From the NCBI RefSeq assembly GCF_024586455.1, contig NC_065919.1:25706839-25770838 (forward strand): a stretch of DNA of 64,000 nucleotides, in the 5' to 3' direction. This document shows, piece after piece, positions 10,997 through 21,394 of the stretch (positions are counted from its first letter, which is position 1; the number at the start of each line of letters is the position of its first letter). The stretch comes from Bactrocera neohumeralis. Its lineage: Eukaryota > Arthropoda > Insecta > Diptera > Tephritidae. The translations under genes were made by a program, and so were the position numbers. Under the pieces are notes generated by a model that was not told where the DNA came from, did not search any database, and worked only from the letters and a program-made list of their open reading frames with translations.

Positions 10997-12060
10997 AAAA
11001 CAAATTTATAACTTTGAACATTTAAACATTTATATGTACGTTTTTTTATTATTTTATCTTGTTTGGTGCAAATTTGGAATATCTTTATAAATATTCATTA
11101 TTTCGTCGCAGTATTTCATGAGTTTCAAAGCATTAAAAATATTCATTTATTTTGCTTGCATCCTGGGGAGTAAAATTCTAATTTTGAGCTTCGTACAAGT
11201 CTCATAGCTGTTTGGTAAATGCTTATGATTCGCTGATTATTTTGTACAATAGGAGAAACTTTCACCAAATTCTTTCTTTCAGAACATTTATATTAATCCA
11301 TACGCATGTATAAACTTCTGTACATACAAAAAGCATTTTAATGTAAAATGTGTGGTCATGAATAAATAACACCACGAAAATTGGAAATTAAAAATTATCC
11401 ACTCAAAAATCACTCGCTCTCAGCTTTAAACGTTAACCAGTTCTTCTATTGTGATGACGTAGTATAAGTAGCATATTACCAAGTCCAAAAAAAATCGATG
11501 ACGTCAGCAATACTAAAATAATAATAAACACATTTCAGTTTGCTTTCTGTGTGCGCCTTAGCGCTTTATTACTTTGAACGAAAACGAAATATATAAATAT
11601 TGTGCAGTACATACAATCATAGATAAATACGAATACATAAATGTACTTAAATAGAATTAGCAGCAAATAAGAACATAATGAAAAAATCTGTAATATTCCC
11701 CTTGAGTTATTTAGATTAATTAATTATATGTATGTATATATTTTTTGAATTTGAGTATCATTAAGATTTATGTACATAAATTGTTATTTATTTATTTATT
11801 TGACAAACGAAAAAGTTTCTTTCTCTTACTTTTTAATCACATACATATGTATATAAAAATTAGATTTGTTTATACGAAAAACTAAATTGTCATTACACAT
11901 AACAAATTACACAACTAATTTTGAATATAAGCAATTTTGATGGTTTATAGATGAATATTTAGATTTAAATTAATATTTTCTACTTTTCGAACTAGCCGGT
12001 TTAGCATAGCAATTTATAACGACCGGTTTGTAGTTTCATTCTTCTAACATTGCCTACAAA
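10997..12060. other. Convergent intergenic region with a CRE palindrome
   Basis: AT-rich spacer between the 3' ends of the DNAJC3 gene (+) and the LEM gene (-). It probably contains both 3' UTRs; on the minus strand, AATAAA-type signals (TTTATT on plus) occur near 11564 and 11788. A perfect TGACGTCA palindrome sits at 11499-11506 with a related GATGACGTAG at about 11453. No ORF of interest is seen. Confidence 0.5.
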
Positions 12061-13899
12061 TCAAGAACTGTCTTCATCAACTGCAGTTTTCTCAAAGAAA
12101 ACTACATATATAAATACGGCAAGTGCGAATACGGCAAACATATATAACATTTGTTTAATATGATATTTGCGATCCAATGTCGTTAGAAAGTTTCTTAATG
12201 AAGCGTTAACATCATCATCATCGTCGTCAGGATTCAGTGAGTGTCGTCCCATTGCGGCTGAACTATAACGTGGACCGGGTGATGCGCTTAGCCTCCCTGA
12301 ATTGCTGCGGCGATATGGTACACGCTCTTGTATTTTATTACTGCCATAGCTGCTGTATATTTTCCTACCCTCAGCCAAGTATTCCTCCTCCTCGCTATCC
12401 TGTACATATATCTCATCGCCGGACAATTGTTCACCATCCGAACAACTATCAGGTTCGTCAACACTGCGTGTGTAACTGGTGTTTGCACGTGCTGTTGTTG
12501 AATAGCGTTTCACATTTGGTGACGACTGTGCTTTGGGTGATAAATTACTTGGAATATTTGATTCTTTATTTAAAGGCGCGCTCGTATAGCGCGAGGAAAA
12601 ATTTAAAGAGGGCTGTAAATGAGGTTCAAAAGGTAAATGCCCTTCTGAGCCATGTTTAATGCCCGCAACATTGCTGCTTCGATCGTAATTCGTAGTCACA
12701 GGCATTGTTCTACGGTTATAATCGCCACCACCACCTATCGAGGGCTCTTCTTCACTTTCTACTTCAAAATGCTTTACTTCCTTTACAGGTGTAATTTCCT
12801 GGTAATATGAAGTCGTCATCACACCTGACTTTGTTAGTGAAGGCGCTCGACCGCGCTCGGTAGACATTTGAGAATCCGGTGTAGACGGCGGTGAAACTGT
12901 GTACAACGAGGGCGTAGGCAAATCAGTTGGTAACCGCGGATATAAACGTTGTGCATCCGCCTGATTGTAAGTGGTATTAGTTACATTGGATTTAGAAATT
13001 GCCGTTGGACGCTTAAATACTGGATCCTTTGAGTATGAGCCTCCCAAACTACCACCAAGTGTCGAGGAATGACTGGCCATATTTTCAATATTGAAAGAAT
13101 TAGTTGGGGATCCTGAACTATAGAAACCAACTGGTCTATTAATGGTATGTTCCGGAGGAGTTGAAAAGAATCCTTGTCTAGGTATCTCTGCGTCATTTTG
13201 TTGTTGAGTAGTGTTCAGAGTGCGTGTTTGGCTGAATCCCAAATTTGGTAATGATGATTTGTAGGTACTGATAGGAATCTCTCTCCGATCTTGCCCATAA
13301 GTACGTGTTTGACTAAAATTCAAATTAGTTGAAGTAGATTTATATCCATCATCGAGATTACTGGGAATAATTTCTATTTCATCAATATCGTGATTAATAT
13401 TATTTAGATTATGTACTTCAAGAGGCACATTTCTTGCCCTGTTCCCAAATCCGATTCCGATATTGGCATTTGTATCAGCACTTTTGGCTATTTGATGTAC
13501 TGTTGTTGCTTTTGTAGCAGTTATATTACTGCGATTATTATTCAGCACAGAATCAAATGTTACGTTGTGGCCTTTTGGGGATTGGGTGCGCGTTTTATTT
13601 TTAATTGCGGATCGTTGCTTTTGTCTTCCCGCTTCTTCCTCATCGCTGGATACATGCACGGTCACATTTACGGTCTTACGACGCTCACTTGGCGAAGCAA
13701 CTTGCTTTTTACTGGCCTTGGGCGAAGGTAAGTTCGAATCACCGGTGATCGATTTTATTAATTTGCGTATGATGACATCGCGTGTTGAGTCGGCAACTGG
13801 TACATTCATGCCATGTTCAACGCACTTGTAATGCAATTCTTTGTTGTTCAAAGTTTCTAACTGTGCACGCAGCTCTGGATGATCAACTTTTTTGCTCAT
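12061..13899 (-). CDS. LEM-domain inner nuclear membrane protein (otefin/bocksbeutel-like)
   Basis: Likely nuclear-envelope protein that tethers chromatin through BAF. One uninterrupted 612-aa frame starts at MSKKVDHP. Residues about 8-52 form a LEM domain (LRAQLETLNNKELHYKC, then VPVADSTRDVIIRKLIKSI). The long middle is Ser/Pro/Asn-rich and probably disordered, with repeats of a SQTRT motif (NLNFSQTRT, NLGFSQTRT) and acidic patches (VQDSEEEEY, NPDDDDDDVN). A single transmembrane segment at about 584-602 (MLYMFAVFALAVFIYVVFF) leaves a 10-residue lumenal tail, so it is tail-anchored like emerin and otefin. It is longer than the roughly 400-aa Drosophila proteins otefin and bocksbeutel; which of the two is the orthologue cannot be decided here. 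The DNAJC3 gene converges on it and RpL35A is divergent. Confidence 0.88.
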   Translation of the reverse strand: MSKKVDHPELRAQLETLNNKELHYKCVEHGMNVPVADSTRDVIIRKLIKSITGDSNLPSPKASKKQVASPSERRKTVNVTVHVSSDEEEAGRQKQRSAIKNKTRTQSPKGHNVTFDSVLNNNRSNITATKATTVHQIAKSADTNANIGIGFGNRARNVPLEVHNLNNINHDIDEIEIIPSNLDDGYKSTSTNLNFSQTRTYGQDRREIPISTYKSSLPNLGFSQTRTLNTTQQQNDAEIPRQGFFSTPPEHTINRPVGFYSSGSPTNSFNIENMASHSSTLGGSLGGSYSKDPVFKRPTAISKSNVTNTTYNQADAQRLYPRLPTDLPTPSLYTVSPPSTPDSQMSTERGRAPSLTKSGVMTTSYYQEITPVKEVKHFEVESEEEPSIGGGGDYNRRTMPVTTNYDRSSNVAGIKHGSEGHLPFEPHLQPSLNFSSRYTSAPLNKESNIPSNLSPKAQSSPNVKRYSTTARANTSYTRSVDEPDSCSDGEQLSGDEIYVQDSEEEEYLAEGRKIYSSYGSNKIQERVPYRRSNSGRLSASPGPRYSSAAMGRHSLNPDDDDDDVNASLRNFLTTLDRKYHIKQMLYMFAVFALAVFIYVVFFEKTAVDEDSS

Positions 13900-14938
13900 A
13901 TTTGTATTAAATCAATTTACTACGCAGTTTCAACAAGTTAAAGTGCAACTTTACTTATATTAGCAAGGCAAACTTTGAGATACAACCACACAACACAAAT
14001 TTTTTATTTAGAATGGTGAAATGCTTTTGTTTTGTTTTCTCATTGTTGTCTTTCGTGGATATTTATGAGGTATTGTCAGGTCCAAAAAAAAATATAAGTC
14101 ATTGGTAATACAAAAAATTATTATAATTATAAATAATATTTTGGCAGCAATATTTTGAATTTTTTTCACTTAATATAAATTTTCATAGTTAAAAAAAAAT
14201 ATATAACTTTCAACTATTATTTAATTGTAAAATAAAATAAGGAAATTTCCCTAAAATTTCACTTTTTTCTGATCTGGCATATTAAAAGACTTTAGCAAGT
14301 CAGCAGTGTTGCCGTCTTATTATATAACTCAATATACATATGTAATTTAAGAATTAATTAATAAATTTTATTTATTTCAGAAACGGAAAAAGATAAGTAT
14401 ATTTTGTTGTCTTACTATCAACATTATTCAGCTCCCAACATTTTAGGAATTTTTTGTTTTTGGTAAATATGTGTGTTCTTCTTCATCCTAAGCCAAAGTT
14501 AATTGAATATATTTTTGGAGATATTCATTAAACACGTTCGTTACGACAGAACGAAGTAAACAATTTTGTGTGATAATCGAAATATTGAAACTGAAAGAAT
14601 TTGCGTACAGGGTATAGAAATTATAAATTGAAATAAACTCTTCGCTTGTGGCTTTTACGGCAGCGATTTATGTTGTAATATGTCTTACAACTTCACGCCT
14701 TACATACTGACTTTTAAAATATATCTTTGAAATTATTGAACACCTGTTATGTTATGAAATATTTAAAAACTATTACACGTAGATACACAAATATATGAAG
14801 TAAACTTCAACACAAGAATATAAGGTTAAATTTTACATATTGGCATCTCATTCGTAATGAATTTTTTGAGGCATTTGAGATGAGGAAAAAAATTTCCCAT
14901 CAAATGTGTGATTTTGACATTTCATTGCTGCCTTCATG
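13900..14938. other. Divergent intergenic region between the LEM gene and RpL35A
   Basis: AT-rich spacer that must contain the promoter and 5' UTR of the minus-strand LEM gene and the upstream region of RpL35A. No clear TATA box or DPE-type promoter could be placed for the LEM gene. No other gene is seen. Confidence 0.4.
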
Positions 14939-14976
14939 CCTTCTCTTTTCCTTTCTTTCCATTTGTCAAGTTTCCG
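14939..14976 (+). promoter_or_regulatory. RpL35A: Probable TOP-type start and first exon of RpL35A
   Basis: An almost pure pyrimidine run (CCTTCTCTTTTCC at 14939 and on to 14960) matches the polypyrimidine (TOP/TCT) initiators of ribosomal-protein genes. A donor GTACGT begins at 14977, and an acceptor (AAATTGTAG) ends at 15310, six bases before the ATG. This suggests a short leader exon and a 334-bp intron in the 5' UTR. The exact start site is inferred. Confidence 0.55.
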
Positions 14977-15316
14977 GTACGTACGCGAATTTTATTTCTC
15001 TCAATTAAAATATTTTTTAAATATGGAAAAACTTTTCTAATTTGTTAAAATGTGCACGGAAAACAAGAAATCAAATGTTTTTCTGGGCACGCAAGTAGTT
15101 GGCTATGTGAAAGCTAAACAGAGAAGTCTGATGTTCTTGGATTAAAATTCATACTTTGAATACCAATTGTGTAGTGGTTTATTTGTGCATAAGTTTATGG
15201 TTTGAAGAAAGTGTTTGCTTTTAGTGTGGTCGACTACTTGCGTATAATTTATTTAGGCAGTTCAATAACAAGACGTGATAAATTACATATTTCTTCTAAA
15301 TAAATTGTAGTTAACG

Positions 15317-15922
15317 ATGGCTGACACACAAGCAAAACCCGCTGCTGCACCAGCGTCAAAAGCTCCAAAAGTGGCTAAGGCACCCAAAGCTAAAGCCCCC
15401 AAATTTGAGAAACCTACTACCCCTGTGGCTGCACCCAAATATAAGCGTCATGGCCGTCTTTTTGCCAAGGCAGTGTTCACTGGTTATAAGCGTGGTCTCC
15501 GCAACCAACACGAAAGCCAGGCTATCTTGAAGGTATGTGTAGCAAATGAATTGAAGGTGTAAAGTTTATTTATAAATAATAAATGATTTTAATTCGTAGA
15601 TTGAAGGTGCTCGTCGTAAGGAACACGGTCAATTCTACATTGGCAAGCGTTGTGTGTATGTTTACAAAGCTAAGACAAAGAAGTGCGTGCCACAACACCC
15701 AGAACGCAAGACCAGAATTCGCGCCATCTGGGGTAAAGTGACCCGCCTGCATGGAAACACTGGATCTGTGCGTGCACGTTTCAACAGAAATTTGCCTGGT
15801 CACGCCATGGGTCACCGCATTCGCATTGTAAGTGCCGAAATGAAATTTGGGATTAAGATAATATTGTTTTTTAATTAATAATGGTCTTTTATTTACAGAT
15901 GTTGTACCCATCGAGAATTTAA
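15317..15922 (+). CDS. RpL35A: 60S ribosomal protein eL33 (RpL35A)
   Basis: Component of the large cytoplasmic ribosomal subunit. Coding exons 15317-15532, 15600-15827 and 15899-15922 join at phase-0 borders into 155 aa. The first 40 or so residues are an Ala/Lys/Pro-rich extension (TQAKPAAAPASKAPK, KAPKAKAPKFEK) found in fly eL33 but not in the 110-aa human protein. The conserved core follows: RLFAKAVFTGYKRGLRNQ, then EGARRKEHGQFYIGKRC, VYVYKAKTK, WGKVTRLHGNTGSVRARF and HAMGHRIRI, ending MLYPSRI. The short third exon holds only seven codons and the stop. Introns of 67 and 71 bp are typical for flies. Confidence 0.97.
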
Positions 15923-15976
15923 GTGATTATGTTAATAATTAACTTTAATCTGACCTGCAAACCTGTTTTTTAAACA

Positions 15977-15982
15977 AATAAA
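15977..15982 (+). terminator. RpL35A: Poly(A) signal of RpL35A
   Basis: AATAAA 55 bp after the stop codon, fitting the very short 3' UTRs of ribosomal-protein genes. Confidence 0.7.
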
Positions 15983-15989
15983 AAATTAT

Positions 15990-16740
15990 CTTTAAATTTA
16001 AATATATGGCGTGAAGTGTTGATTGGGGGTGGATCAAGACGTGCCAAAAAATAAAAATAGGCTTTTGTATTAAACTCAATTAATATAATCCTCGGCAGTT
16101 AAGTACTCTATTATTTCAAAACATCGTTTGCTACGAATGCAAAATGCACAAAAAAAGCAAATATGCTTGTTCGTCAAAATATAGTCCAGTAAGTATGTTG
16201 CTACTCACCGATCCAACAGAGTTGGAAATATCCGAATAATGAGTTGTGAGAATCCTGCAGTGCGCTTGTGTATTTATTCCCAAATCTGTTCCTTGCTTTG
16301 CGCTGTACTTTAAATAATTCTTTGAAATGCTGACACATTGATATTTTGTTGTGGAAGCGGTGGTAAAAAATGCCTCAAATAATTTGAGTATTGCTGACGA
16401 GTTTACAGGCGATGACCGGATAAAATCTGTTCAGGTTTCGAGGACAGGAGTCATTTAGACACAATAAGCTTAATGGGACCACTTATTTACTCTTAAGATT
16501 CTTCTAAGATATTCTTTGACTCAGTAAGTTGAAAATATAACAATACATACTTCCATTTACTGCTTGAAATAAAAAAAATAGTGAGATGATATGTTTTGCT
16601 TCTGCGTGATGGAGACAAAAGCTAAGAAGCTCTTGGAATGCGTAGCACTCACTGAGTAAAATTTTCGGATTCCCCTAATATGATCCTTTAATTTATCAGG
16701 GTGATGACGCTAGTATGCATAGGGGGAGACCCTAGAAAGT
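15990..16740. other. Spacer downstream of RpL35A
   Basis: No gene or recognised repeat. Near 16201-16212 the motif CTCACCGATCCAA resembles the start of the 20.2-kb repeat arm, so a small related fragment may be present. Confidence 0.3.
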
Positions 16741-16820
16741 ATATACTTGTATATACATACATATGTATATGTATGTATGCACATATGATCAGCGGGACAA
16801 ACTATCGTTCAAAGTCAACG

Positions 16821-16918
16821 ATTCCCACGACAGCCGGTTCTACGCACCGGAATTGACTCGGATTTCATCCGACCAAGGGCTGTTTTTTCGGCAATCTAAC
16901 CCCGTTTGGATCGGTAAG
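16821..16918 (+). repeat. Dispersed repeat arm, inverted partner at 20.2 kb
   Basis: About 97 bp (ATTCCCACGACAGCCGG to GTTTGGATCGGTAAG) match the reverse complement of 20220-20316 with about ten differences, including the phrase CGACCAAGGGCTGTTTTTTC. It is preceded by a TATG-rich microsatellite (16746-16785). It is a tephritid-type interspersed repeat of unknown class. Confidence 0.7.
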
Positions 16919-16989
16919 TTAAAATCGTTCAAAGTCAAGTTTCTGGTATGAAAAACTTTTATTTCAACAGATGCTTTCACAAAATGAAG

Positions 16990-18230
16990 AAAGTGATATT
17001 ATTTATTCACTCTTTCGTATTAATTTAAATTTTTTCTATTCGTACAAGTTTAAAGTTGACTTATTGTTATGGAGAGTATCGCCAAATCGTCAAGGTAAAG
17101 AGAATTACTGCGATTGATATCTTACGAAGGATCGGTCCCAGTAGCATTTATCAATTTATAATTTTTACTGCAACCGCTGCAACATGAACGATAAAATTTT
17201 CTTTTTATATTTTACAACAATTCACATTTGCATGTTTACACGAACATAAACATCTGTTGTGTATATACTATATACATACATAAGTACTTTTGAATGGTTA
17301 TTGAAATTAGAAAACAGCCGATTTTTAATTTATTTTAATTTATTATTTTGCATATTTCTGATTTTGAGAAAGTGAAATTTTAAGTCATATGTATGTTACT
17401 TAAATAATGAGATCATATTTAAAATAGTTTTTATTATAAATAGTAAAATTAAATAAAAATATAACTTTCCAAAGTTAATATTAATATTCAATTTTGGTTT
17501 AAAATTTGGCTAAATCTGATAGCAGAAGCATATATGTACGTATGATATAGTGTAACTGTATCAATAAATTAACTAGACTTCGAGTTTTTTATAAGTTGGT
17601 TTGCCTAATTTTGTTATCGACTTGTTTCCTTTACACATAATCCATTTCAGCATCAAGATGGCGTGCTGCTTCTTTTTCGAATTTTCGAACAAGAAAATGG
17701 CGGATATGAAATCAGTAAGATCCGTTCTGATTAGTTTACAATGAGAAGTTTTTTAATAAGCGCATAAATACTGAACTGCTGTAAATAATATTTGTTACAA
17801 TTAATGGTTGTTGTTTTTACCATATACTTACATACATATGTAGGTATCATATTTCACAATATTTGCATTTGTAATTGAATTAATTGAATTTTAATCATTA
17901 ATGCATATGGCAACGCCAATTTTCTCGTTGCTACTCAGCAAAATAAAACAATAAACTGCTAACAAACATATACATACATAAATACATATATATGTATGTA
18001 TGCGTACGTGTGTTATAAACCATTTTAACTTTAATTAAGTTTTTTGTTCATAATGTTTCCGCAATTCGAATCTGCCAAGCAAAGAGCAGATATTTAACTC
18101 TTTTAATAACCGCCCAGTGGCCATTTCCGATAAGGTCTTCCAATTCGAAATATTCCAATATCCACACATAAATTTCCAGTTTACATTTCCAATGTAAGTC
18201 ACCAATCCACTAAGCAGCTAGTTAACTAGC
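16990..18230. other. AT-rich spacer
   Basis: No ORF or recognised transposon. Contains short TATG/CATA runs (17267-17281, 17965-18002) and otherwise AT-rich unique sequence. Confidence 0.4.
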
Positions 18231-18320
18231 CATCCAGTGCGTCAACCGCTGAGCCGGCTCACCAGCTGCAGAGCTGTTGAATCAAACAGGTACTTCACCA
18301 CTTGTACGCGCTCTCATAGC

Positions 18321-18356
18321 TTCAGTTCTCTTTGAGTTGTTGAATCCGATTGTCGT
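18321..18356 (+). promoter_or_regulatory. Inr + DPE core promoter of an unidentified gene
   Basis: TTCAGTT matches the arthropod initiator TCAGT with A+1 at 18324. Positions +28 to +33 (18351-18356) read TGTCGT, a full match to the DPE consensus DSWYVY at exactly the required spacing. There is no TATA box, as usual for DPE promoters. The surrounding sequence is less AT-rich than its neighbours. Confidence 0.6.
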
Positions 18357-19790
18357 CGTTCACTTGCAAGCCGACATACGCACGAAACAATATAACAACC
18401 ATACAAAATATTGCTAGCAACTGTTGCTTTTATCTACGCAAACCATTTTGTGTGCTCGCCACCAACCCAATTAGTGAATTGTGCAATTAAAAGGAGAAAA
18501 TAAATGTAAACAAGAAAACTGCATTTGTTCCAAAGCAAATGTTAGTGATTACGAGTCAATTGGTGTTGCAGTGCATATTCACCTTCCAGTGAAATATTTT
18601 GTGTGCTTTCAGTGCGATTTTTGCTGGTAAGCCTTCGGCGCGCTGCTCTTTTGTGTGTTGTGCTCTTATCCCTGAACGAAGTTGCAGTGCAGCAGCATTC
18701 TTTGTTGTCACAGGGCGCGCGCATTGGAATTTTGCTAACTGCCATCAAAGTGCCCACAAGTCTTACCCCCCCAAAAACCGTTGCCTAGTTGCATTACGTA
18801 GTGTTTTGATTTTCACCTACCTATTTATTTTACGTTTGGCTTCCCAACGTTATTCGTTGCTTGGCTTTCTGGCTTACCTTCTTATTTACATACTCTACAT
18901 GCATACATACAGATATACCACATATATATGTGTGAAAGTACGTGTACTCGTCGGACATACGGTCGGTCGTTTATGTCAGTGCATTTGTTGTTGCTAGAAA
19001 CCGGTTATTGCTCCCCAACAAATAGCGTAAATATTTCAAATAAGTAGGTAAGTGTTGCTGTGTGCGGTTCTCCCAATGAAAGAAGCCATAAAAGCCAGTG
19101 GCGAGAAAAGAAAAATCTGTAATAACAAAATAAGTTAAGATAGTTTTGCGCTAAAAAATTCAAAACAATGAAAAACGAAAAAATGCACACAAACAAAATA
19201 TCTCAATTGAAGGCATAACAGCAACAACAAAAAATTATTAAAGTACCAACACGATTTAATTCCGAAATATAGTGGGAAAACAACAACAACATACGTGAAC
19301 AAATAAAGTCTGCAAGCAACTACAACAACTGTGTCAACGGCAAGTGCAAAAGCTTTGTTTGCTGCACCAAAAACATCAACGCTCAATACGAACAAGTGTT
19401 CCTATATGTACATATGTATGTATGTGTAAGTAGATGTGTAAATATTTATATACGTTCTGCTGCATTAAAATCCGTTGCAAATTCAATGACACGCGAAGCT
19501 GCGCAGTTAATTCAAAAGGTTAATTGATTTTTAATTAAAAAGAAAGTCGGCACACATGCACGTACGTATATGTATGTATGTATGTATGAATATGTAAAAT
19601 ACATATTACTTTATTTGCTGTGACTTTAAGTGGAAATACAGTTTTGTGAAATTAAAATAATAAATATATGTATGTAAATGCAAACGCACGACACAAGTGT
19701 AAAAAAGTAAAGAATTCTGTTGCAGAATTTGTTTATTATAACGAGAATGTGGAAATATTAACGCAACTCAACTCATCAACAGCAATAAAG
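18324..19790 (+). other. Putative non-coding first exon(s) downstream of the DPE promoter
   Basis: CAA/ACAACA-rich sequence typical of long fly 5' UTRs. Good donor sites follow: CTG|GTAAGC near 18627, AG|GTAAGT at 19048 and AAAG|GTGAGT at 19791. No long ORF with protein-like composition is present. The 132-aa frame at 18599-18997 is Cys/Tyr-rich, with no domain. Matching coding exons were not found in the rest of the window, so the gene's body, if real, lies beyond 64 kb. Confidence 0.45.
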
Positions 19791-19886
19791 GTGAGTAGAA
19801 CGCCAGCTTACTGTTAATTTAATGTGATGCCATCAATAGTTAATGACTTGCAACTAATAAAAAACTTTTGTTCATAAAAATATGTA

Positions 19887-20120
19887 CAGTGAAACTCCCC
19901 ACTATGGACCGTCCTCATAACCAGACAGCTCTTATAACCGGACAAGTTCCATAAACACAACGTTTTCATTAATATTTTCATACAAAACGTTCAGATGACC
20001 GGACATGGACACTTTTTTTTAAATATTTCAGTCAAATTATTTCTGACAAACGGACAAGATTTCCTAAAATGTGTCAAGAAAATTGCGTAAAATTTTTATT
20101 TCCCGTTTTTTTAAATTCTA
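19887..20120 (+). mobile_element. Fragment of a pogo-like element (one end)
   Basis: Starts TA-CAGTGAAACTCCCC, followed by CATAACCAGACAGC, TATAACCGGACAAG and ATGACCGGACATGG. These are the repeated 'ataaccggaca' phrases typical of pogo/Tigger-class ends next to a TA target. The opposite end is not seen. A related short element lies at 53054-53352. Confidence 0.55.
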
Positions 20121-20219
20121 ACTAATTTTTGATATTTTGTGCCATTGTTTTTAAGAACAATAAGTAAAATCGTCACAGCAAACAAATTGACTTGCGCTGG
20201 TGACAAACACAAATTAACA

Positions 20220-20316
20220 CTCACCGATCCAAACGCGGTTAGATCGCCGAAAAAACAGCCCTTGGTCGTATAAAATCCGAGTCAATTCCGGTACGTAGAA
20301 CCGGCTGTCGTGGGAA
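20220..20316 (-). repeat. Dispersed repeat arm, inverted partner of 16.8 kb
   Basis: Reverse-complement match to 16821-16918. It directly abuts the non-LTR fragment that starts at about 20326 and could belong to the element into which that fragment inserted. Confidence 0.7.
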
Positions 20317-20325
20317 TTGAATCCA

Positions 20326-20537
20326 TCGTATGTCCTGCATGCAACGAGTCTCCGCATGACACTGACCACCTCTTTGCATTCCCTACCAACCCCACTCATC
20401 TAACACCACTTTCCCTTTGGTCCGAGCCCGTCGAAACAGCACGTTTCCTGAGCCTCTCGTTAGATGACGTCGATGACAACATAGTTAACCCTTACCATCC
20501 TAACGGGGACTGATAAACCGTTAAAACAACAACAACT
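20326..20537 (+). mobile_element. 3' end of a non-LTR retrotransposon (jockey-like)
   Basis: Encodes VCPACNESPHDTDHLFAFP followed by NPTHLTPLSLWSEPVETARF, the C-terminal cysteine-histidine segment common in jockey-type reverse transcriptases. One Cys of the usual C-P near the end of the knuckle is changed (FAFP). It ends at a stop near 20511 and an ACAACAACAA tail. Only the last 200 bp remain. Confidence 0.7.
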
Positions 20538-20579
20538 TGCGCTGGTGCCTTGCGCTCAATGGAAACTAATGGGATAATC

Positions 20580-21190
20580 AGTGGCGTAGCTACAACTTCG
20601 GGCGCCCGGGGCCAAGGATGTTCTGCCGCCCCCCTTTATCTACCTACCAACAAGTTTAATGAGGTGGTTCGAACAAAAGTGAATTTTTACAAAATATCTT
20701 CGATATTAAGTATATAAAATTTAGGAACTAGAAGCCACGCAAATTCTAAAGTTTCAAAATTCTCACAATACGGTTTTTGAGGAAATTGATAGTAAATTTA
20801 CAAGACATCTTATTAAAAGCCATAGAAAAAAACCCATTTTCACCCTATATCTTGTACACTTTCGACACAATTTGCAGGAATTTTTGCCCGAATTGGAGTT
20901 TTTAAATACCATTTTTGAAAATTTGGAGAAATAAAAGTATTTGTTAGATTCAAAGCATAGGGTAACTGTGAGAGTGATACGTCGCGACGACGGAGTAAAA
21001 ATAAAGATACTGTTTTTTTTGTCACTCCTACGTCGCAATGTGTCGCTCTCACAGTTTGCCCTATGCTTCAACTGTGACATATCCGTTGGTTTCTCAAAAA
21101 GTATTTTTCTGAATATTAAAAAACAGCGAAGATCGTTTTGCCGCCCCCAAGACGTTGCGCCCGGGGCAATTCCAATTAACCTACTTATTC
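20580..21190. repeat. Non-autonomous repeat with GC-rich ends and an internal hairpin
   Basis: The left edge (GTGGCGTAGCTACAAC, then GCGCCCGGGGCC and GCCGCCCCCC, 20581-20635) and the right edge (GCCGCCCCCAAGACG, then GCGCCCGGGGC, 21140-21170) share two GC-rich words, in swapped order, in an otherwise AT-rich region. Inside lies a long inverted repeat (20954-20988 with 21031-21066). No ORF supports a transposase. The superfamily is unknown. Confidence 0.5.
20954..21066. repeat. Inverted repeat, about 35-bp arms
   Basis: GCATAGGGTAACTGTGAGAG (20955-20974) pairs with CTCTCACAGTTTGCCCTATGC (21046-21066), and GACGTCGC-like bases continue the stem. The loop is about 42 bp. It would form a stable hairpin in single-stranded DNA or RNA. 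Confidence 0.75.
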
Positions 21191-21394
21191 AAGCATTTTT
21201 CGGATTAATAAACAATAGAAGTTTAGCCACAGTCTACCACGCTTAATGGTAATTTCAGTAGTTAACATATCTATCTTAAAGCCAATACTGATCTTAAAGC
21301 ACCAGCAATCAAAACAACTCAGCGGACGAGCAATTTCAATCTCGTTTCCGTGATAGTCAGATTTTTATACGACCAAGAATCTTCCACTAAACTC

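Noticed and set aside
12237..12659. 140-aa plus-strand frame over the LEM gene
   Set aside because: Antisense shadow of the 612-aa coding frame.
15174..15190. tRNA A-box-like TGTAGTGGTTTA upstream of RpL35A
   Set aside because: No B box or foldable cloverleaf follows.
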